Shown here: positions 47,901 through 54,785 of the stretch, piece by piece
How positions within the stretch are numbered: position 1 is the first letter of the stretch
Layout: the number at the start of each line of letters is the position of its first letter
Assembly (NCBI GenBank): GCA_934646005.1
Contig: CAKUED010000017.1
Span: forward strand, 1-64,000
Origin: an uncultured Oscillospiraceae bacterium
Lineage (GTDB): Bacteria > Bacillota > Clostridia > Oscillospirales > Oscillospiraceae
DNA length: 64,000 nucleotides
Reading direction: 5' to 3'
Position numbers and translations under genes: made by a program
The notes under the pieces: model-generated
What the model was told of the DNA's origin: nothing
Databases searched by the model: none
The model's input: only the letters and a program-made list of their open reading frames with translations

Positions 47901-49504
47901 ATATCAAGCATTTCAGCTTTATCATGTGTCAGAGTCGCGTTGATGCCGATTGTCCCATCTTCATAACTGACAGTGCGATTGACCTCGGTAAAGTAAGTGT
48001 AATAGGTTCTGGCTTCCGTGGAACCCCACTCTATTTTTTGCTGCACACCGATGCTGCCGGTAAGCGACATATAGACTTTACCATTGGAATCAGAGTATTT
48101 CCATTTTGGGAAACCTACCGAGGCGACATCTCGTCCCTCCCAAGCTTTTTCTTCCACCAACGCATTATACTTATAGCTGATGGGTTTACTTTCATCCAGC
48201 GTCCAGACAAAGTCCCCATCCTTATAATGGACCGCTCTGCCCTGCCAGGTGGGATTGAAGGTCAGGTCGCTCGTCTGACCGAAATCGATGGAAACGCTGC
48301 TGTTGGTAAAGCCCAGCTTGTCCGGCCATTGCACCTGAATGGTGGTCTGACCAACGGTCTCCCCGCCGGCAGTCAGACCGACAGTGACTGCGCCGCAGGT
48401 ATCGGTCGCCGTATAAAGTCCGTTCGCGTCAATGCTGCCGCCGCCGGAAAGAACTGCCCAGGAAGCGCCCGCAGGGATTGCCGCGCTGCCGCCGGCAGCG
48501 TCAACGCCGGAGGCGGAAAACTGCACCGTGCTGCCGGGCGTGTAGACTGCATCGTTGGGCGTCAGCACTGCATGGGCAAACTGTCCTGTGGGCTTCGCTG
48601 TGGAGAGCACCATGACTGTGTTTGATACCTTGCGCTCGTAGCCGTCAGACGGGCGGCAGCGCAGGGTAAGACCAGCGGAAGTGCTATTCTCAGGTTCGCC
48701 CTCGCGCTGGGTGGCAAAGGTCGAAGAGCCGCCGCCATCCAAATTGACCGCCTCCACGCAGCCAAGCTCCTCCATGGCGGCAGCGACCTCCGCCATGGTC
48801 ATGCCGACGGAATAGGGCGCTTGCCGCCCGTCCACCATGAACATCACCACCGTGCCGTCCGCCTTAATGCCGATGGCTGTGCGGGAAGCGCGAGTGGTAT
48901 CGTCAAGCCCGCTGCGGGCATGACCGTTTTCAAAAATATCGCCGAAGCTTGCAACCGCTTCCACGACATTTCCGGCTGCAAAGGCGGCATTGCATTCCTG
49001 TGCGCTCGTGATATGCGCATTGCCGTCCTTGTCGATCCAGAAGGTCGTGCCAGTCGGGGCGTTGATCTGCGTCCCGCTCATGATGAACGCGCCGCTGGGG
49101 CGACCGTTGCTCATATCATAGCCGCCGGCATTGATCGCGCCGACGACATTGGTGCTGCGGTTGGTCTGCATACTCTGCGCCTGCCTGGTTGTCTCCGTCA
49201 TGGCCCAGTTTCTGCCGCCTGCAATGGCGTCGATGTTGTCGTCGCCGTAGCCGACTGCAATGGAAGCAGTCGAGCCGCTGCTGACCTTGACCTCCATGAC
49301 GTGACCGACCATCTGCTCGGTCAGACCGTTGTTGTTGAGCAGCCACGCATACTCCGTCACGCCAGGCGCAACGTTGTATTGTGTCTTTGAAATTTCGCGA
49401 ATGCCCTGCGCTGTCATGGCGCTGCCCACAGCGCGCGCAGTTGGCGGCAGCACCGCAAGCATCAGAATCAATGCCAGAAGTACTGAACAAATGCGTCTTT
49501 TCAT
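41945..49504 (-). CDS. Giant secreted dockerin protein: phosphodiester glycosidase, metallophosphatase, CotH kinase
   Basis: 2,519 residues. Signal peptide (1-26). Phosphodiester glycosidase (NAGPA-type) domain about 60-300, with NLDGGGSSTFATQ near 250. Ig-like domain, then a carbohydrate-binding-like region with an FEDRTG start (about 605-860). Purple-phosphatase-like Fn3 about 1240-1330. Calcineurin-type metallophosphatase about 1335-1560: GDIQSSD (1343), TGDAIDN, GNHEYY (1407), GGDDHAYAR (1507). Fn3 about 1830-1905. CotH domain about 1990-2400 (KARGNSTF; YDGEYRGVYLLSEK near 2146). C-terminal dockerin with two DVNGDGxVDIFD loops (2460, 2500). Substrates unknown; phosphorylated or phosphodiester-linked glycans are plausible. 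Good AGGAGGAGAGG ribosome site. Confidence 0.88.
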   Translation of the reverse strand: MKRRICSVLLALILMLAVLPPTARAVGSAMTAQGIREISKTQYNVAPGVTEYAWLLNNNGLTEQMVGHVMEVKVSSGSTASIAVGYGDDNIDAIAGGRNWAMTETTRQAQSMQTNRSTNVVGAINAGGYDMSNGRPSGAFIMSGTQINAPTGTTFWIDKDGNAHITSAQECNAAFAAGNVVEAVASFGDIFENGHARSGLDDTTRASRTAIGIKADGTVVMFMVDGRQAPYSVGMTMAEVAAAMEELGCVEAVNLDGGGSSTFATQREGEPENSTSAGLTLRCRPSDGYERKVSNTVMVLSTAKPTGQFAHAVLTPNDAVYTPGSTVQFSASGVDAAGGSAAIPAGASWAVLSGGGSIDANGLYTATDTCGAVTVGLTAGGETVGQTTIQVQWPDKLGFTNSSVSIDFGQTSDLTFNPTWQGRAVHYKDGDFVWTLDESKPISYKYNALVEEKAWEGRDVASVGFPKWKYSDSNGKVYMSLTGSIGVQQKIEWGSTEARTYYTYFTEVNRTVSYEDGTIGINATLTHDKAEMLDMRTNTWAECTAEQNAENVNLSHAFTVGKFVGNIFTADEKNSLRATAKVSLQNNTAVTGEIELVVGLEPLVLMDFEDRTGVNWNTYITNKSNGGQGDNTTFGQLSNEHIQQSGLWVRTATNAGVVFDGSGVVSAAQDERVRFGEKAFKLCFDFTGCSPTSTAAADGGFSCDLYVNKVQPTKIGMWVNVPADLKDCPYLLKAIMAGGVTGMTEAKTDGGHNELNADGSFTYKDFGTNGGKGKIPKGTTMYTQYYGTAQVKNEDGKLETVTLTTLGDMAGKGWIWVEADISSMQMPIAVYRAYTFRVVKTATMSTLSTGNILVDNVQFIYGTNTNDVTRPVLESVTETSSGMALESDGSTVLSSGNLTFNAVYSDSEQTDKYATGIDTSGIRVLLDGTDYTGKLEINDGSLYLKGISLRNGTHTLTVRLKDFYGNVTTETRTFRVEDAQGIQSAIDILPQPEPPEIGKQYVFAIVNNTGEDVTQAELTVDFSTMSGAEKYLAGASVEAFGDGYTLTLEQAALAKGLARITVTKQPVIQTRRAMLTGAQSTDYNYVSELGYLIITIPENAASDSALRCTVTQGSYTVADGSEDGAAYTFSGTEKIIPMTASYQLTCAQAIAGMQATLAVTDANGAPVSRAAVYQVSGGTSQRLGSTSMKGIFKHIFDTPGEYTLYAEKPGSGRSWDQRVIVCERTTENDGKPFGILTNGVTVPGTKSITWLTQIDGSAEKAQIRYSASRDLSNAVTVDGTSALQTFVQSSRGDALRSNQVTLTDLTPDTTYYYQVGDGLTWSDTQSFKTPAADAEATNFFILGDIQSSDTANLAHVLEDLKKDTVSYDFAVQTGDAIDNVTEYIKNWRPFLTRVNGENLDGVDLIHVLGNHEYYGDADGKISKAIYDLPESTQNSWYKMEYGKVCVVVVNNGTKLSDALADIAENLTTDCIWKVLVAHEPIYGTESVSATSEILSSIEKAGFDFVFGGDDHAYARTYPMLGGVKQAEDSRKGVVYYVCGDLSGKSNAFHERAEYVKAIAHNDYGGMYLTVSATEESFTVKAIDVSGSVLDSYTETRTDCELGRHRVDNTSKYDMTAGKITCARCGAELTPEGDYAFSGLLATTDSKQVILTGGVAERNKFVSLGGRYHACADGYAYLTEQSDSRTCVTAGYITYTCPQCKAADRSDIQRPVGHEWDADHVCTVCHTKGADINDAGIVFKFGSPENPREIEPAPNYYYTGEGVRPGSFAKRGDYVLTQNNDANLIGGRIPNLYVEWPDSRNVGKAEIKYEGRADYYGTKTLTYYIVPNDVKDLRCTSAAVDSLRLAWSAAPGAEYYEVFQCDRNNGSRSSLGTTDQTSFTVTGLKAETEYYFVAAGRAKVAAENNKVYTSPRWSNILCAMTTPVSADVTAMCATVDGVQLPAVKAGDLNYLFLPASADITDLEVSFTCRPEQGSLIVRGDRSSRTMGEEQTLDVSALATETDGYYTVIAAVGNGAALRVRIMQAAELPTLYLTSGSSAEDRAYIDASKEHSTAAALRMLDANGGEIAATNITELKARGNSTFTYAQKKSYQIKLETAADLLQSDESVRTWVLLANYFDATLMHDKLFKDLAADLQMPYTASCDWVNLYYDGEYRGVYLLSEKNAVKSTGIDITDMEEAYEALNPEYGKNMQTSSGENAYGMTYSYTTGLTEPENITGGYLLELNHDRPDEVSGFITRKGKGMNVKSPGWCGEEAMRYISEYYQEFEDAVYAVDENGAYTGYNEATGKHYYDYVDRDSLVKIFLMQELALNPDGFISSLYFYKDADGILYAGPVWDQDMTLGTGWTKQITPDTTDYHYLAEALIQIPDFRDAVYRCYTESFAPLAKELLAQDGAVSNYAARLTDSAKMNFVLWSYIRVGSPESAGHIWQNATYASVLADMQSWLTQRIDRLDERFATPAFEAGDVNGDGDVDIFDVYALRRYFAGYAVDGIIPANGDVNGDGEVDIFDVWALQRRLAGYED

Positions 49505-49698
49505 TTCCTCTCCTCCTGCTTTTCTTTTGGGTCATGCCGAAGGTACAGTTCCGTTCGGAACATTTTGGATACAAAAGTACACATTTTTATCTGAATTAAA
49601 GTGGAATAAGGTCTTGCAAAACATATATAAAACTGTTATTATTTAGATGTATCCAAGGCTGCCGAAGAAACGGTCTCCCTTTGGGTAACAAACTGTAC
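49505..49698. promoter_or_regulatory. Gap between cargo gene and resolvase, with inverted TTGGATACA repeats
   Basis: TTGGATACA (49565-49573) and TGTATCCAA (49648-49656) face each other around 74 AT-rich bases that should hold the cargo operon promoter (TATATA-type boxes near 49625, no clear -35). A short GTTCC/GGAAC stem lies at about 49551-49560. A small invertible promoter is conceivable. Confidence 0.5.
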
Positions 49699-50292
49699 TT
49701 ATGTATCAGATGGGTCTCTTGCCCACCGAAGGAAGGTTCGGTGGGTGATTTTTAGCGCCTTGGCAGCTTGGCAGGCGGAAAGCTCGCCTTTGCTCCACCG
49801 CTCCCGCAATTCCGGAAATTCCGCCGGTCTTGGTGAAGGACGGCGGCCAAACTGGACGCCCCGCGCCTTTGCCGCCGCGATGCCCTCTGCCTGTCGCTGC
49901 CGGATGAACTCACGCTCCGTCTGCGCAACGTAGCTGAGTAGCTGCAAGACGATGTCCGCGATCAGCGTGCCGGTCAGGTCGCGGTTCTGCCGCGTGTCCA
50001 GCAGCGGCATATCCAGCACCACGATGGCCGCGTGCTTTTCCTTGGTGATGATGCGCCACTGCTCCAGAATCTCCTCATAGTTCCTGCCCAAACGGTCGAT
50101 GCTCTTGACAACAAGCGTATCGCCGTTTTTCAGTTTGCGCATCAGCCGTCGGTACTGCGTCCGCTCGAAATCCTTTCCGGACTGCTTGTCCACGAAAATT
50201 GCGCTTTCCGCAATTCCAAACCCAGTCAACGCAATCAATTGCCGCTCCGCGTTCTGTTCCTTTGTAGATACACGTGCATACCCATATTCCAT
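49699..50292 (-). CDS. Hin/Tn3-type serine resolvase-invertase
   Basis: 197 residues: catalytic domain MEYGYARVSTKEQNAERQL (Ser9), SGKDFERTQYRRLMRKLKNGDTLVVKSIDRLGRNYEEILEQW, then TEREFIRQRQAEGIAAAKARGVQFGRRP and a C-terminal helix-turn-helix (ELSACQAAKALKITHRTFLRWA). Small recombinases of this type resolve cointegrates or invert segments. GGATAC sites surround the gene at 49567, 49650, 50316 and 51070. Good GGGGG ribosome site. Confidence 0.92.
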   Translation of the reverse strand: MEYGYARVSTKEQNAERQLIALTGFGIAESAIFVDKQSGKDFERTQYRRLMRKLKNGDTLVVKSIDRLGRNYEEILEQWRIITKEKHAAIVVLDMPLLDTRQNRDLTGTLIADIVLQLLSYVAQTEREFIRQRQAEGIAAAKARGVQFGRRPSPRPAEFPELRERWSKGELSACQAAKALKITHRTFLRWARDPSDT

Positions 50293-50304
50293 TTTTCAGA
50301 CCCC

Positions 50305-50330
50305 CAATCTATTTCGGATACAATAGATTG
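50305..50330. promoter_or_regulatory. Palindrome with GGATACAA upstream of resolvase
   Basis: CAATCTA (50305-50311)/TAGATTG (50324-50330) frames TTTCGGATACAA, 13-38 bases before the resolvase ATG. Candidate res subsite or operator. Confidence 0.55.
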
Positions 50331-50446
50331 TAAGTCAGCTGTTAACCACGCCGTTTTAAGAATGCGTTCCCATGTTCACCTCACCCAAATTACCGAAGTC
50401 AATATAACTCTATAACAACTCTGTTTTGGATTTTTTGACAAGGCGA

Positions 50447-50474
50447 AAAGTTATTATGAGTCCATAATAACTTT
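50447..50474. promoter_or_regulatory. Palindromic operator of the RHH gene
   Basis: 12-bp perfect arms AAAGTTATTATG/CATAATAACTTT with a 4-base spacer, 16 bases before the ATG at 50491. A TTGACA lies at 50435-50440, so the palindrome overlaps the presumed promoter. Fits autorepression by an Arc-like dimer. Confidence 0.7.
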
Positions 50475-50490
50475 AATCGGAGATGGTAAC

Positions 50491-50664
50491 ATGGATAAAA
50501 CAAACGAAAAGCACTTCGGCTTGCGCGTGGACGGCGATATTTTGGCAAAGTTCCGCTATGTTTGCGGGTTCGAAGGACGTTCAGCCAACGCGCAGATTAT
50601 TCAGCTGATGCTGAAGTTCATTGCGGATTATGAGAAAGAGCACGGAAAAATCCAGTTAGACTGA
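50491..50664 (+). CDS. Arc/RHH-type DNA-binding protein
   Basis: 57 residues (MDKTNEKHFGLRVDGDILAKFRYVCGFEGRSANAQIIQLMLKFIADYEKEHGKIQLD), too short for most gene finders. HFGLRVDGDILAKF is the ribbon strand and first helix; SANAQIIQLMLKFIADYEK the second helix. It is the kind of antitoxin or repressor found on mobile elements. Its palindromic operator lies just upstream and a terminator-like stem (50683-50711) follows. It could regulate itself or the MazF/PemK unit 415 bases downstream. Confidence 0.8.
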   Translation: MDKTNEKHFGLRVDGDILAKFRYVCGFEGRSANAQIIQLMLKFIADYEKEHGKIQLD

Positions 50665-50682
50665 CAGATAAACAAAAATCCA

Positions 50683-51045
50683 CCGCACATCAGAACAAGT
50701 CTGGCGTGCGGCGGGTTTTGATACATTGCACAATTTGCCCATTTAATATTTGTTGATTATGCTGATACGAAACATGAAAATAACTTGCAACATCGGTTGC
50801 AGGAGCGTTTGCGGTGCTTTATACTGGTTGTAGAAAACAAAACAACGGCAGCCTATGGGAGTTGCAGCTCCCATAGACCTGCGCAGGTGAGAACACCACC
50901 TACACAACGGCATGACGCCGCACCGTACCCTCAGTATACCCTTTTGAATCCCTTTTGGCAAGGCTGGGAATGGATCGGTTGTGCATTTTGTCGCGGATTT
51001 GATTTTCCAACGTGTAGGCAAAAACAGCCTGCACGTTGTTTTGGT
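50683..51045 (+). other. Leader region with three hairpins before MazF/PemK gene
   Basis: Stems: CCGCAC/GTGCGG (50683-50711, then CGGGTTTTG); CTATGGGAG/CTCCCATAG (50853-50876); CAACGTG.AGGC/GCCT.CACGTTG (51008-51038) followed by TTTTGGTTTT. The last is a terminator-like stem only 40 bases before the MazF/PemK start, suggesting attenuation. Open frames across it are not convincing. Confidence 0.55.
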
Positions 51046-51078
51046 TTTCAAAACTATATTTTAAGGAGCGTATCCAAA

Positions 51079-51495
51079 ATGAAAACCATTCAGTATCCGC
51101 AGAACAAACCCATGACCGCAGCCGGTGTCGGTTGTACCAGATTGGAACTCTGGCTCGTTGACATGCCCAAGCCCAGCGATGACACGCACGTACAGTATGG
51201 TGTGCGCCCGGCAATCGTCATCAGCAACGACGCGGCGAACGAAAACAGTCCTGCTATTACGGTTATTCCTTTGACAAGTAATCGCAAAAAGGGGCAGCTG
51301 CCGACGCACGTTTTCATTTCCAACGCCGGCCTTTCTCGCAGCAGCATCACCCTGGGCGAACAGATTCACACGCTCGACAAGGGGCGTATGTTGAAGAAAC
51401 TTGGTCAAATCACGAACCCGTTCACCATCAAGACTGTTGAATATGGTTTGGCAGTCCAGCTTGGACTGGTCAGCCTCCTGTGCCCGGCGGCTTGA
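51079..51495 (+). CDS. MazF/PemK-family protein (type II toxin-like endoribonuclease)
   Basis: 138 residues. MazF/PemK fold signs: GCTRLELWLVDMPKPSDDTHVQYGVRPAIVISNDAANENSPAITVIPLTSNRKKGQLPTHVFI..GLSRSSITLGEQIHTLDKGRMLKKLGQI. The start has the usual R-G-D/E-ish loop altered to TRLELWLVD, while GVRPAIVISND and EQIHTLDK are conserved. No adjacent antitoxin of matching phase; the nearest DNA-binding protein is the RHH gene at 50491. The ATG at 51079 has AAGGAG upstream and lies in a repeated GTATCCAAAATG site. Followed after 13 bases by a helicase gene. Confidence 0.85.
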   Translation: MKTIQYPQNKPMTAAGVGCTRLELWLVDMPKPSDDTHVQYGVRPAIVISNDAANENSPAITVIPLTSNRKKGQLPTHVFISNAGLSRSSITLGEQIHTLDKGRMLKKLGQITNPFTIKTVEYGLAVQLGLVSLLCPAA

Positions 51496-51508
51496 AGGAG
51501 GTGCGACT

Positions 51509-53026
51509 ATGAGACGGTATTTTAATTACGAACACAAGGCGCGCGGAGCGTATATTTTGACCGCATTGGAGAAATATTTGAGAAACGGCGACGCCTTTTT
51601 TGCAAGCGAAGCCGACGCCATCCGCATTTGCCAGCGGAAATACAAGAATGTATCTCTGAGTAAGCTGAAAGCGGATTTCGACTATCTGTTGGAAAATGGA
51701 GACTTGGTGTTTGAGGGGTCTCGGCTGTATCTATACAAAGTGCAGCGCTATGAGGACTTTGTGGCTTCCGAACTGGCCTCCATCTTGCCCCACAATGTTG
51801 TACCCACCCATCCGATGGTGGACTTGGACGTCAGCGCTGGTGTACGGCTGAATGAGTTGCAGAAAGAAGCCATTCAGATGGCGCGCAGCAACCATCTGAG
51901 CATGATTCTCGGCGGCGCTGGGTCAGGCAAGACGACGCTCGTGCAGGCGCTTTGTCTCGAATATTTTGTCGATGGGAAACTCGTTCTGGCAGCGCCGACT
52001 GGCAAGGCTGCCCGCAATCTCACGGAGCGTACCGGACTTCCTGCCAGAACCGTCCACAGCGCTCTCGGTAAGATTCCGGATGAAGACTTTCTTGACCCCG
52101 TGAAATGGTCTACGATTCGCATGGTGGTCGTTGATGAGGCCAGTATGCTGTCGCTGGAGCTTTTTGCCGGACTGCTCAGCAAGCTTCCTGCAAATTGCAG
52201 CCTTGTTTTAGTAGGCGACCCGAATCAGCTGGGTTCTGTCGGTACAGGCAATCTGATTCCGGAGCTGCTGGAGCTCGGCTGCCCTGTCACGCGGCTGGAG
52301 CAGCAGTACCGCCAGTCGAACAATGAATCCGCGCTGTTTTACAATGTCGTGAACTATCCGAAGCTCTTTGATTCCGAAGAACTGAAGTTCGATGAGTCTT
52401 TCAAGCTGATTCCGACCAACGAAGGGGACATTTTTACGGTCATTCAGGAGGAAGCCGCGAAGCGGCATCTCGCTGGCGAGAATGTCCAGGTCATTGCCCC
52501 GACCAGAGATGATGTCAAAAGACTGAATGAGCAGCTCCAGCAGGTGGTCAATCCGCCTGCTGAAGGAAAACCGGAAGTCACACACAATAGCATTACCATC
52601 CGGGAGAATGACCGCACCATGATTCTCAAGAACAATCGTGAAGAGCGATGCTTTAACGGCGACATTGGCACGGCGCACGTAGAGCCGATGGAGGGCGGCA
52701 GCGCGTTTATTCACATTCCGCTCTCCGCGAACCGCCAGCCTAAGTTCTTCAGTGCCAAAATTGGGAGCACACTCGCGCTGGCTTATGCGTTGACCGTGCA
52801 CAAAAGTCAGGGCAGTCAGTACGATACGGTCATTATGCCAGCCAGCACAGACTGTCAAAAAATGCTTCGGCGCAATCTTTTCTACACAGCCATTTCGAGA
52901 GCGAAGAAGCAGGTCATCCTTGTTGGCTGCAAGGAGGCGCTGCACATTGCAATGGTCACACCGCCGGAGCCGCGCAAGAGTATGCTGGTTACCAAAACCC
53001 ACCAGAAGATGCATTTTGCCGCATGA
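51509..53026 (+). CDS. RecD2-like superfamily 1B helicase
   Basis: 505 residues. N-terminal winged-helix-like part, then Walker A MILGGAGSGKTTLVQAL (motif I), AAPTGKAARNLTERTG (Ia), VVVDEASMLSLELFAGLL (II), LVGDPNQLGSVGTGNL (III), LEQQYRQS (IV), and YALTVHKSQGSQYDTVIMP / FYTAISRAKKQVILVG (V, VI): all SF1B motifs intact. A stand-alone RecD-like enzyme without RecBC, shorter than housekeeping RecD2. GAAGGAG 8 bases before the ATG. Operon with MazF/PemK and HTH genes; possible role in element replication or defence. Confidence 0.9.
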   Translation: MRRYFNYEHKARGAYILTALEKYLRNGDAFFASEADAIRICQRKYKNVSLSKLKADFDYLLENGDLVFEGSRLYLYKVQRYEDFVASELASILPHNVVPTHPMVDLDVSAGVRLNELQKEAIQMARSNHLSMILGGAGSGKTTLVQALCLEYFVDGKLVLAAPTGKAARNLTERTGLPARTVHSALGKIPDEDFLDPVKWSTIRMVVVDEASMLSLELFAGLLSKLPANCSLVLVGDPNQLGSVGTGNLIPELLELGCPVTRLEQQYRQSNNESALFYNVVNYPKLFDSEELKFDESFKLIPTNEGDIFTVIQEEAAKRHLAGENVQVIAPTRDDVKRLNEQLQQVVNPPAEGKPEVTHNSITIRENDRTMILKNNREERCFNGDIGTAHVEPMEGGSAFIHIPLSANRQPKFFSAKIGSTLALAYALTVHKSQGSQYDTVIMPASTDCQKMLRRNLFYTAISRAKKQVILVGCKEALHIAMVTPPEPRKSMLVTKTHQKMHFAA

Positions 53027-53265
53027 GCATGAGCTTCAAATATCCAGTAATTGATATGCACGCGACTGGCACGCATATCAAAGAGCTGATGGACGCGCAG
53101 GAAGTTACGGTTCAGGATGTCCAAGATGCAATGGGACTTGCCTCACCACAGGCAGTATATCGTTGGCTGCGCGGCAGCAATATGCCAAGCGTGGACAATT
53201 TGTACGCGCTCAGTCGGTATCTGGACATTTCAATGGAAGATGTGATTGTAGAGAAAGCAGCATAA
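53023..53265 (+). CDS. Xre-like helix-turn-helix protein
   Basis: 80 residues; HTH VTVQDVQDAMGLASPQAVYRWLRGSNMPSVDNLYALSRYLDISMEDVIVEKA is Cro/CI-like. ATG overlaps the helicase stop as ATGA. It may control the helicase/MazF unit or excision. Its 3' end overlaps the tail of the truncated spoIIID frame on the other strand. Confidence 0.88.
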   Translation: MSMSFKYPVIDMHATGTHIKELMDAQEVTVQDVQDAMGLASPQAVYRWLRGSNMPSVDNLYALSRYLDISMEDVIVEKAA

Positions 53266-53268
53266 CGC

Positions 53269-53303
53269 AAAAAACGGGCGGGAAGCGATTTGCTTCCCGC
53301 CCG
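53269..53303. terminator. Terminator at the inner end of the spoIIID element
   Basis: 12-bp perfect stem CGGGCGGGAAGC/GCTTCCCGCCCG, 5-base loop; TTTTTT on the minus strand. In the circle it lies 13 bases after the recombinase's own stop (TAG at 53318-53316), mirroring the SASP element. Confidence 0.88.
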
Positions 53304-53339
53304 TGCTGCGTCTTCCTACGCGACAGCCCACCAGAAACG

Positions 53340-53375
53340 TTCTGAACCATGACCTCCACATGCACGGTCGATTTG
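53340..53375 (-). other. Attachment site at the spoIIID 5' half
   Basis: Minus strand: host CGACCGTG, core CA (53362-53361), element arm TGTGGAGGTC, then ATGGTTCAGAACG. The arm is the exact inverted repeat of that at 34494-34503. Confidence 0.9.
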
Positions 53376-53473
53376 GAAACGCCGAAATGCTTCGCCGCGT
53401 CACGGATGGTGGTGCGGTGTTCGATGATGTACACAGCAAGCTCCTGCGCTCGTGTCTCGAGATCTTCTTTCAT

Positions 53474-53665
53474 GTGGGCACCTCCAAGCTGTGTATGCTA
53501 CAACATCCTATGCCCGCAAACAGCCCAGTATACGCCCCCGCTCCCCTGCCACGCACAGGCATCCGGGATTGACAGAGGGGCATGAGCCGGTATATGATAC
53601 AAAAAGGGCGTCTGCGTGACAGGCTTTCACCATCTGGAGTTCTTTGGAGATCTATATAAGGAGAA
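53474..53665. promoter_or_regulatory. Divergent control region of spoIIID and the oxidoreductase gene
   Basis: On the minus strand CATACACA at about 53489-53496 resembles a sigma-E -10 box before spoIIID; no matching -35 was found at normal spacing, so this is tentative. On the plus strand TATGATAC at about 53593 may serve the oxidoreductase. No gene seen. Confidence 0.35.
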
Positions 53666-53671
53666 ATGCGT

Positions 53672-54721
53672 ATGAAAAAAGTTCGCTGGGGCGTGATCGG
53701 CTGCGGCGGGATCGCGCGCACGCGCACCATCCCGGGAATGCTGCTGACGGAAAACGCGCAGCTCGTATCGGTGATGGCGCGTGACCTCGCGTCCGCGCAG
53801 GCGGTGCAGGCGCAGTTCGGCGCGGAGCGGTCGTATGATTCCGCGGAGCAGCTGCTCAAAAATGACGAGCTGGACGCGGTGTATATCGCCACGCCCGTCT
53901 TTACGCATTCGGAACTGACGCGCCTCGCCGCGGATCACGGCAAGCACGTCCTGTGCGAAAAGCCGCTGGGACTGAACGCCGACGACGCGCTGCGCACCGT
54001 GGAATACTGCCGGGAAAAGGGCGTTTTGCTGTCGGTCGATCTGATGATGCGCCACGGCGCGCACATCAACCGCATCCGCGAGGCGGTCGCCGCCGGGGAG
54101 ATCGGGCAGGTCGTCTCCGCCGACGCGCGCTTTTCGTGCTGGATGCCGAACGCGTGCTGGCTCACCGATCCGGCGTGCGCGGGCGGCGGTCCGCTCATGG
54201 ACACAGGCATCCACCTGATCGATCTGCTGCGCTATGTGACGGGGCAGGAGGTCACAGCGGTCACGGCGATGAATGAGCGCATCACCTTCCCGCCGGAGGG
54301 CTACGGCGTGGAGGATTCCTCCACCGTGCTCATGCGGATGGAAAACGGCGCGCAGTGCACCGTGTTCACGAATTTCAACATCCCCGACAGCGCGGGCAAG
54401 TGGACGGTGAATCTGTTCGGCACGCGCGGGCGTCTGCTCGGCGACAAGATCATCGGGCAGCTCGACGAAGGCACGCTCTGGGAGATGGCGCTGCGCGAGG
54501 GCGAGGATGATTTTTACGCCGAGCCGGTCGCGGGCAACGCCGTGGGCACGGAGCTGACGGCGCAGTTCGGCAACCTGTACACCCGGACGCTGCACGATTT
54601 CGGCGAGGCGATCCTGCACGGCGGCACGGCGTACATCGACCCCATGGAGTGCGTGCGCGACCAGCGCGTCATCGACGCCGCATATGAGAGCAGCCGCACC
54701 GGCAGGACGGTCTTTTTGTAA
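53672..54721 (+). CDS. Gfo/Idh/MocA-family oxidoreductase
   Basis: 349-residue NAD(P)-dependent sugar/polyol oxidoreductase. N-terminal Rossmann fold VRWGVIGCGGIARTRTIPGML, conserved CEKPLGLNADDALRTVEYC (Lys of the EKP motif), GGGPLMDTGIHLIDLLRYVTG. Substrate unknown; neighbours point to sugar or polyol metabolism. ATG at 53672 preferred over 53666, as AAGGAG is 8 bases upstream of the former and 2 of the latter. It converges on the GH32 gene; a terminator lies between. Confidence 0.92.
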   Translation: MKKVRWGVIGCGGIARTRTIPGMLLTENAQLVSVMARDLASAQAVQAQFGAERSYDSAEQLLKNDELDAVYIATPVFTHSELTRLAADHGKHVLCEKPLGLNADDALRTVEYCREKGVLLSVDLMMRHGAHINRIREAVAAGEIGQVVSADARFSCWMPNACWLTDPACAGGGPLMDTGIHLIDLLRYVTGQEVTAVTAMNERITFPPEGYGVEDSSTVLMRMENGAQCTVFTNFNIPDSAGKWTVNLFGTRGRLLGDKIIGQLDEGTLWEMALREGEDDFYAEPVAGNAVGTELTAQFGNLYTRTLHDFGEAILHGGTAYIDPMECVRDQRVIDAAYESSRTGRTVFL

Positions 54722-54730
54722 CAAAACGCA

Positions 54731-54782
54731 GAAAAAGCAGCGCGGACAGCGGAGTTTTCCGCCGTCCGTGCTGCTTTTTTGA
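54731..54782 (+). terminator. Terminator after the oxidoreductase
   Basis: AAAGCAGC..GGAC.GCGGA with TCCGC.GTCC..GCTGCTTT and then TTTTT. Long imperfect stem, likely bidirectional towards the GH32 gene. Confidence 0.85.
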
Positions 54783-54785
54783 TAT

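Larger units (their letters stand above)
53210..53473 (-). pseudogene. spoIIID: Sporulation regulator SpoIIID, 5' part (split gene)
   Basis: Host codons 53473-53361 read MKEDLETRAQELAV, EHRTTIRDAAKHFGVSKST and VH: the N-terminus and HTH of SpoIIID (FGVSKSTVH is identical in Bacillus). After the core CA (53362-53361) the frame runs into the element (EVMVQNVSGGLSRRK..) and stops at 53210. The remaining SpoIIID is at 34356-34491. The ATG has GGAGGTG upstream. As integrated, the product would have the HTH but no C-terminal half, so it should be inactive. Confidence 0.94.

Noticed and set aside
42644..48625. Several long plus-strand frames opposite the giant dockerin gene
   Set aside because: Mirror frames of a real coding region with no recognisable domains or ribosome sites.
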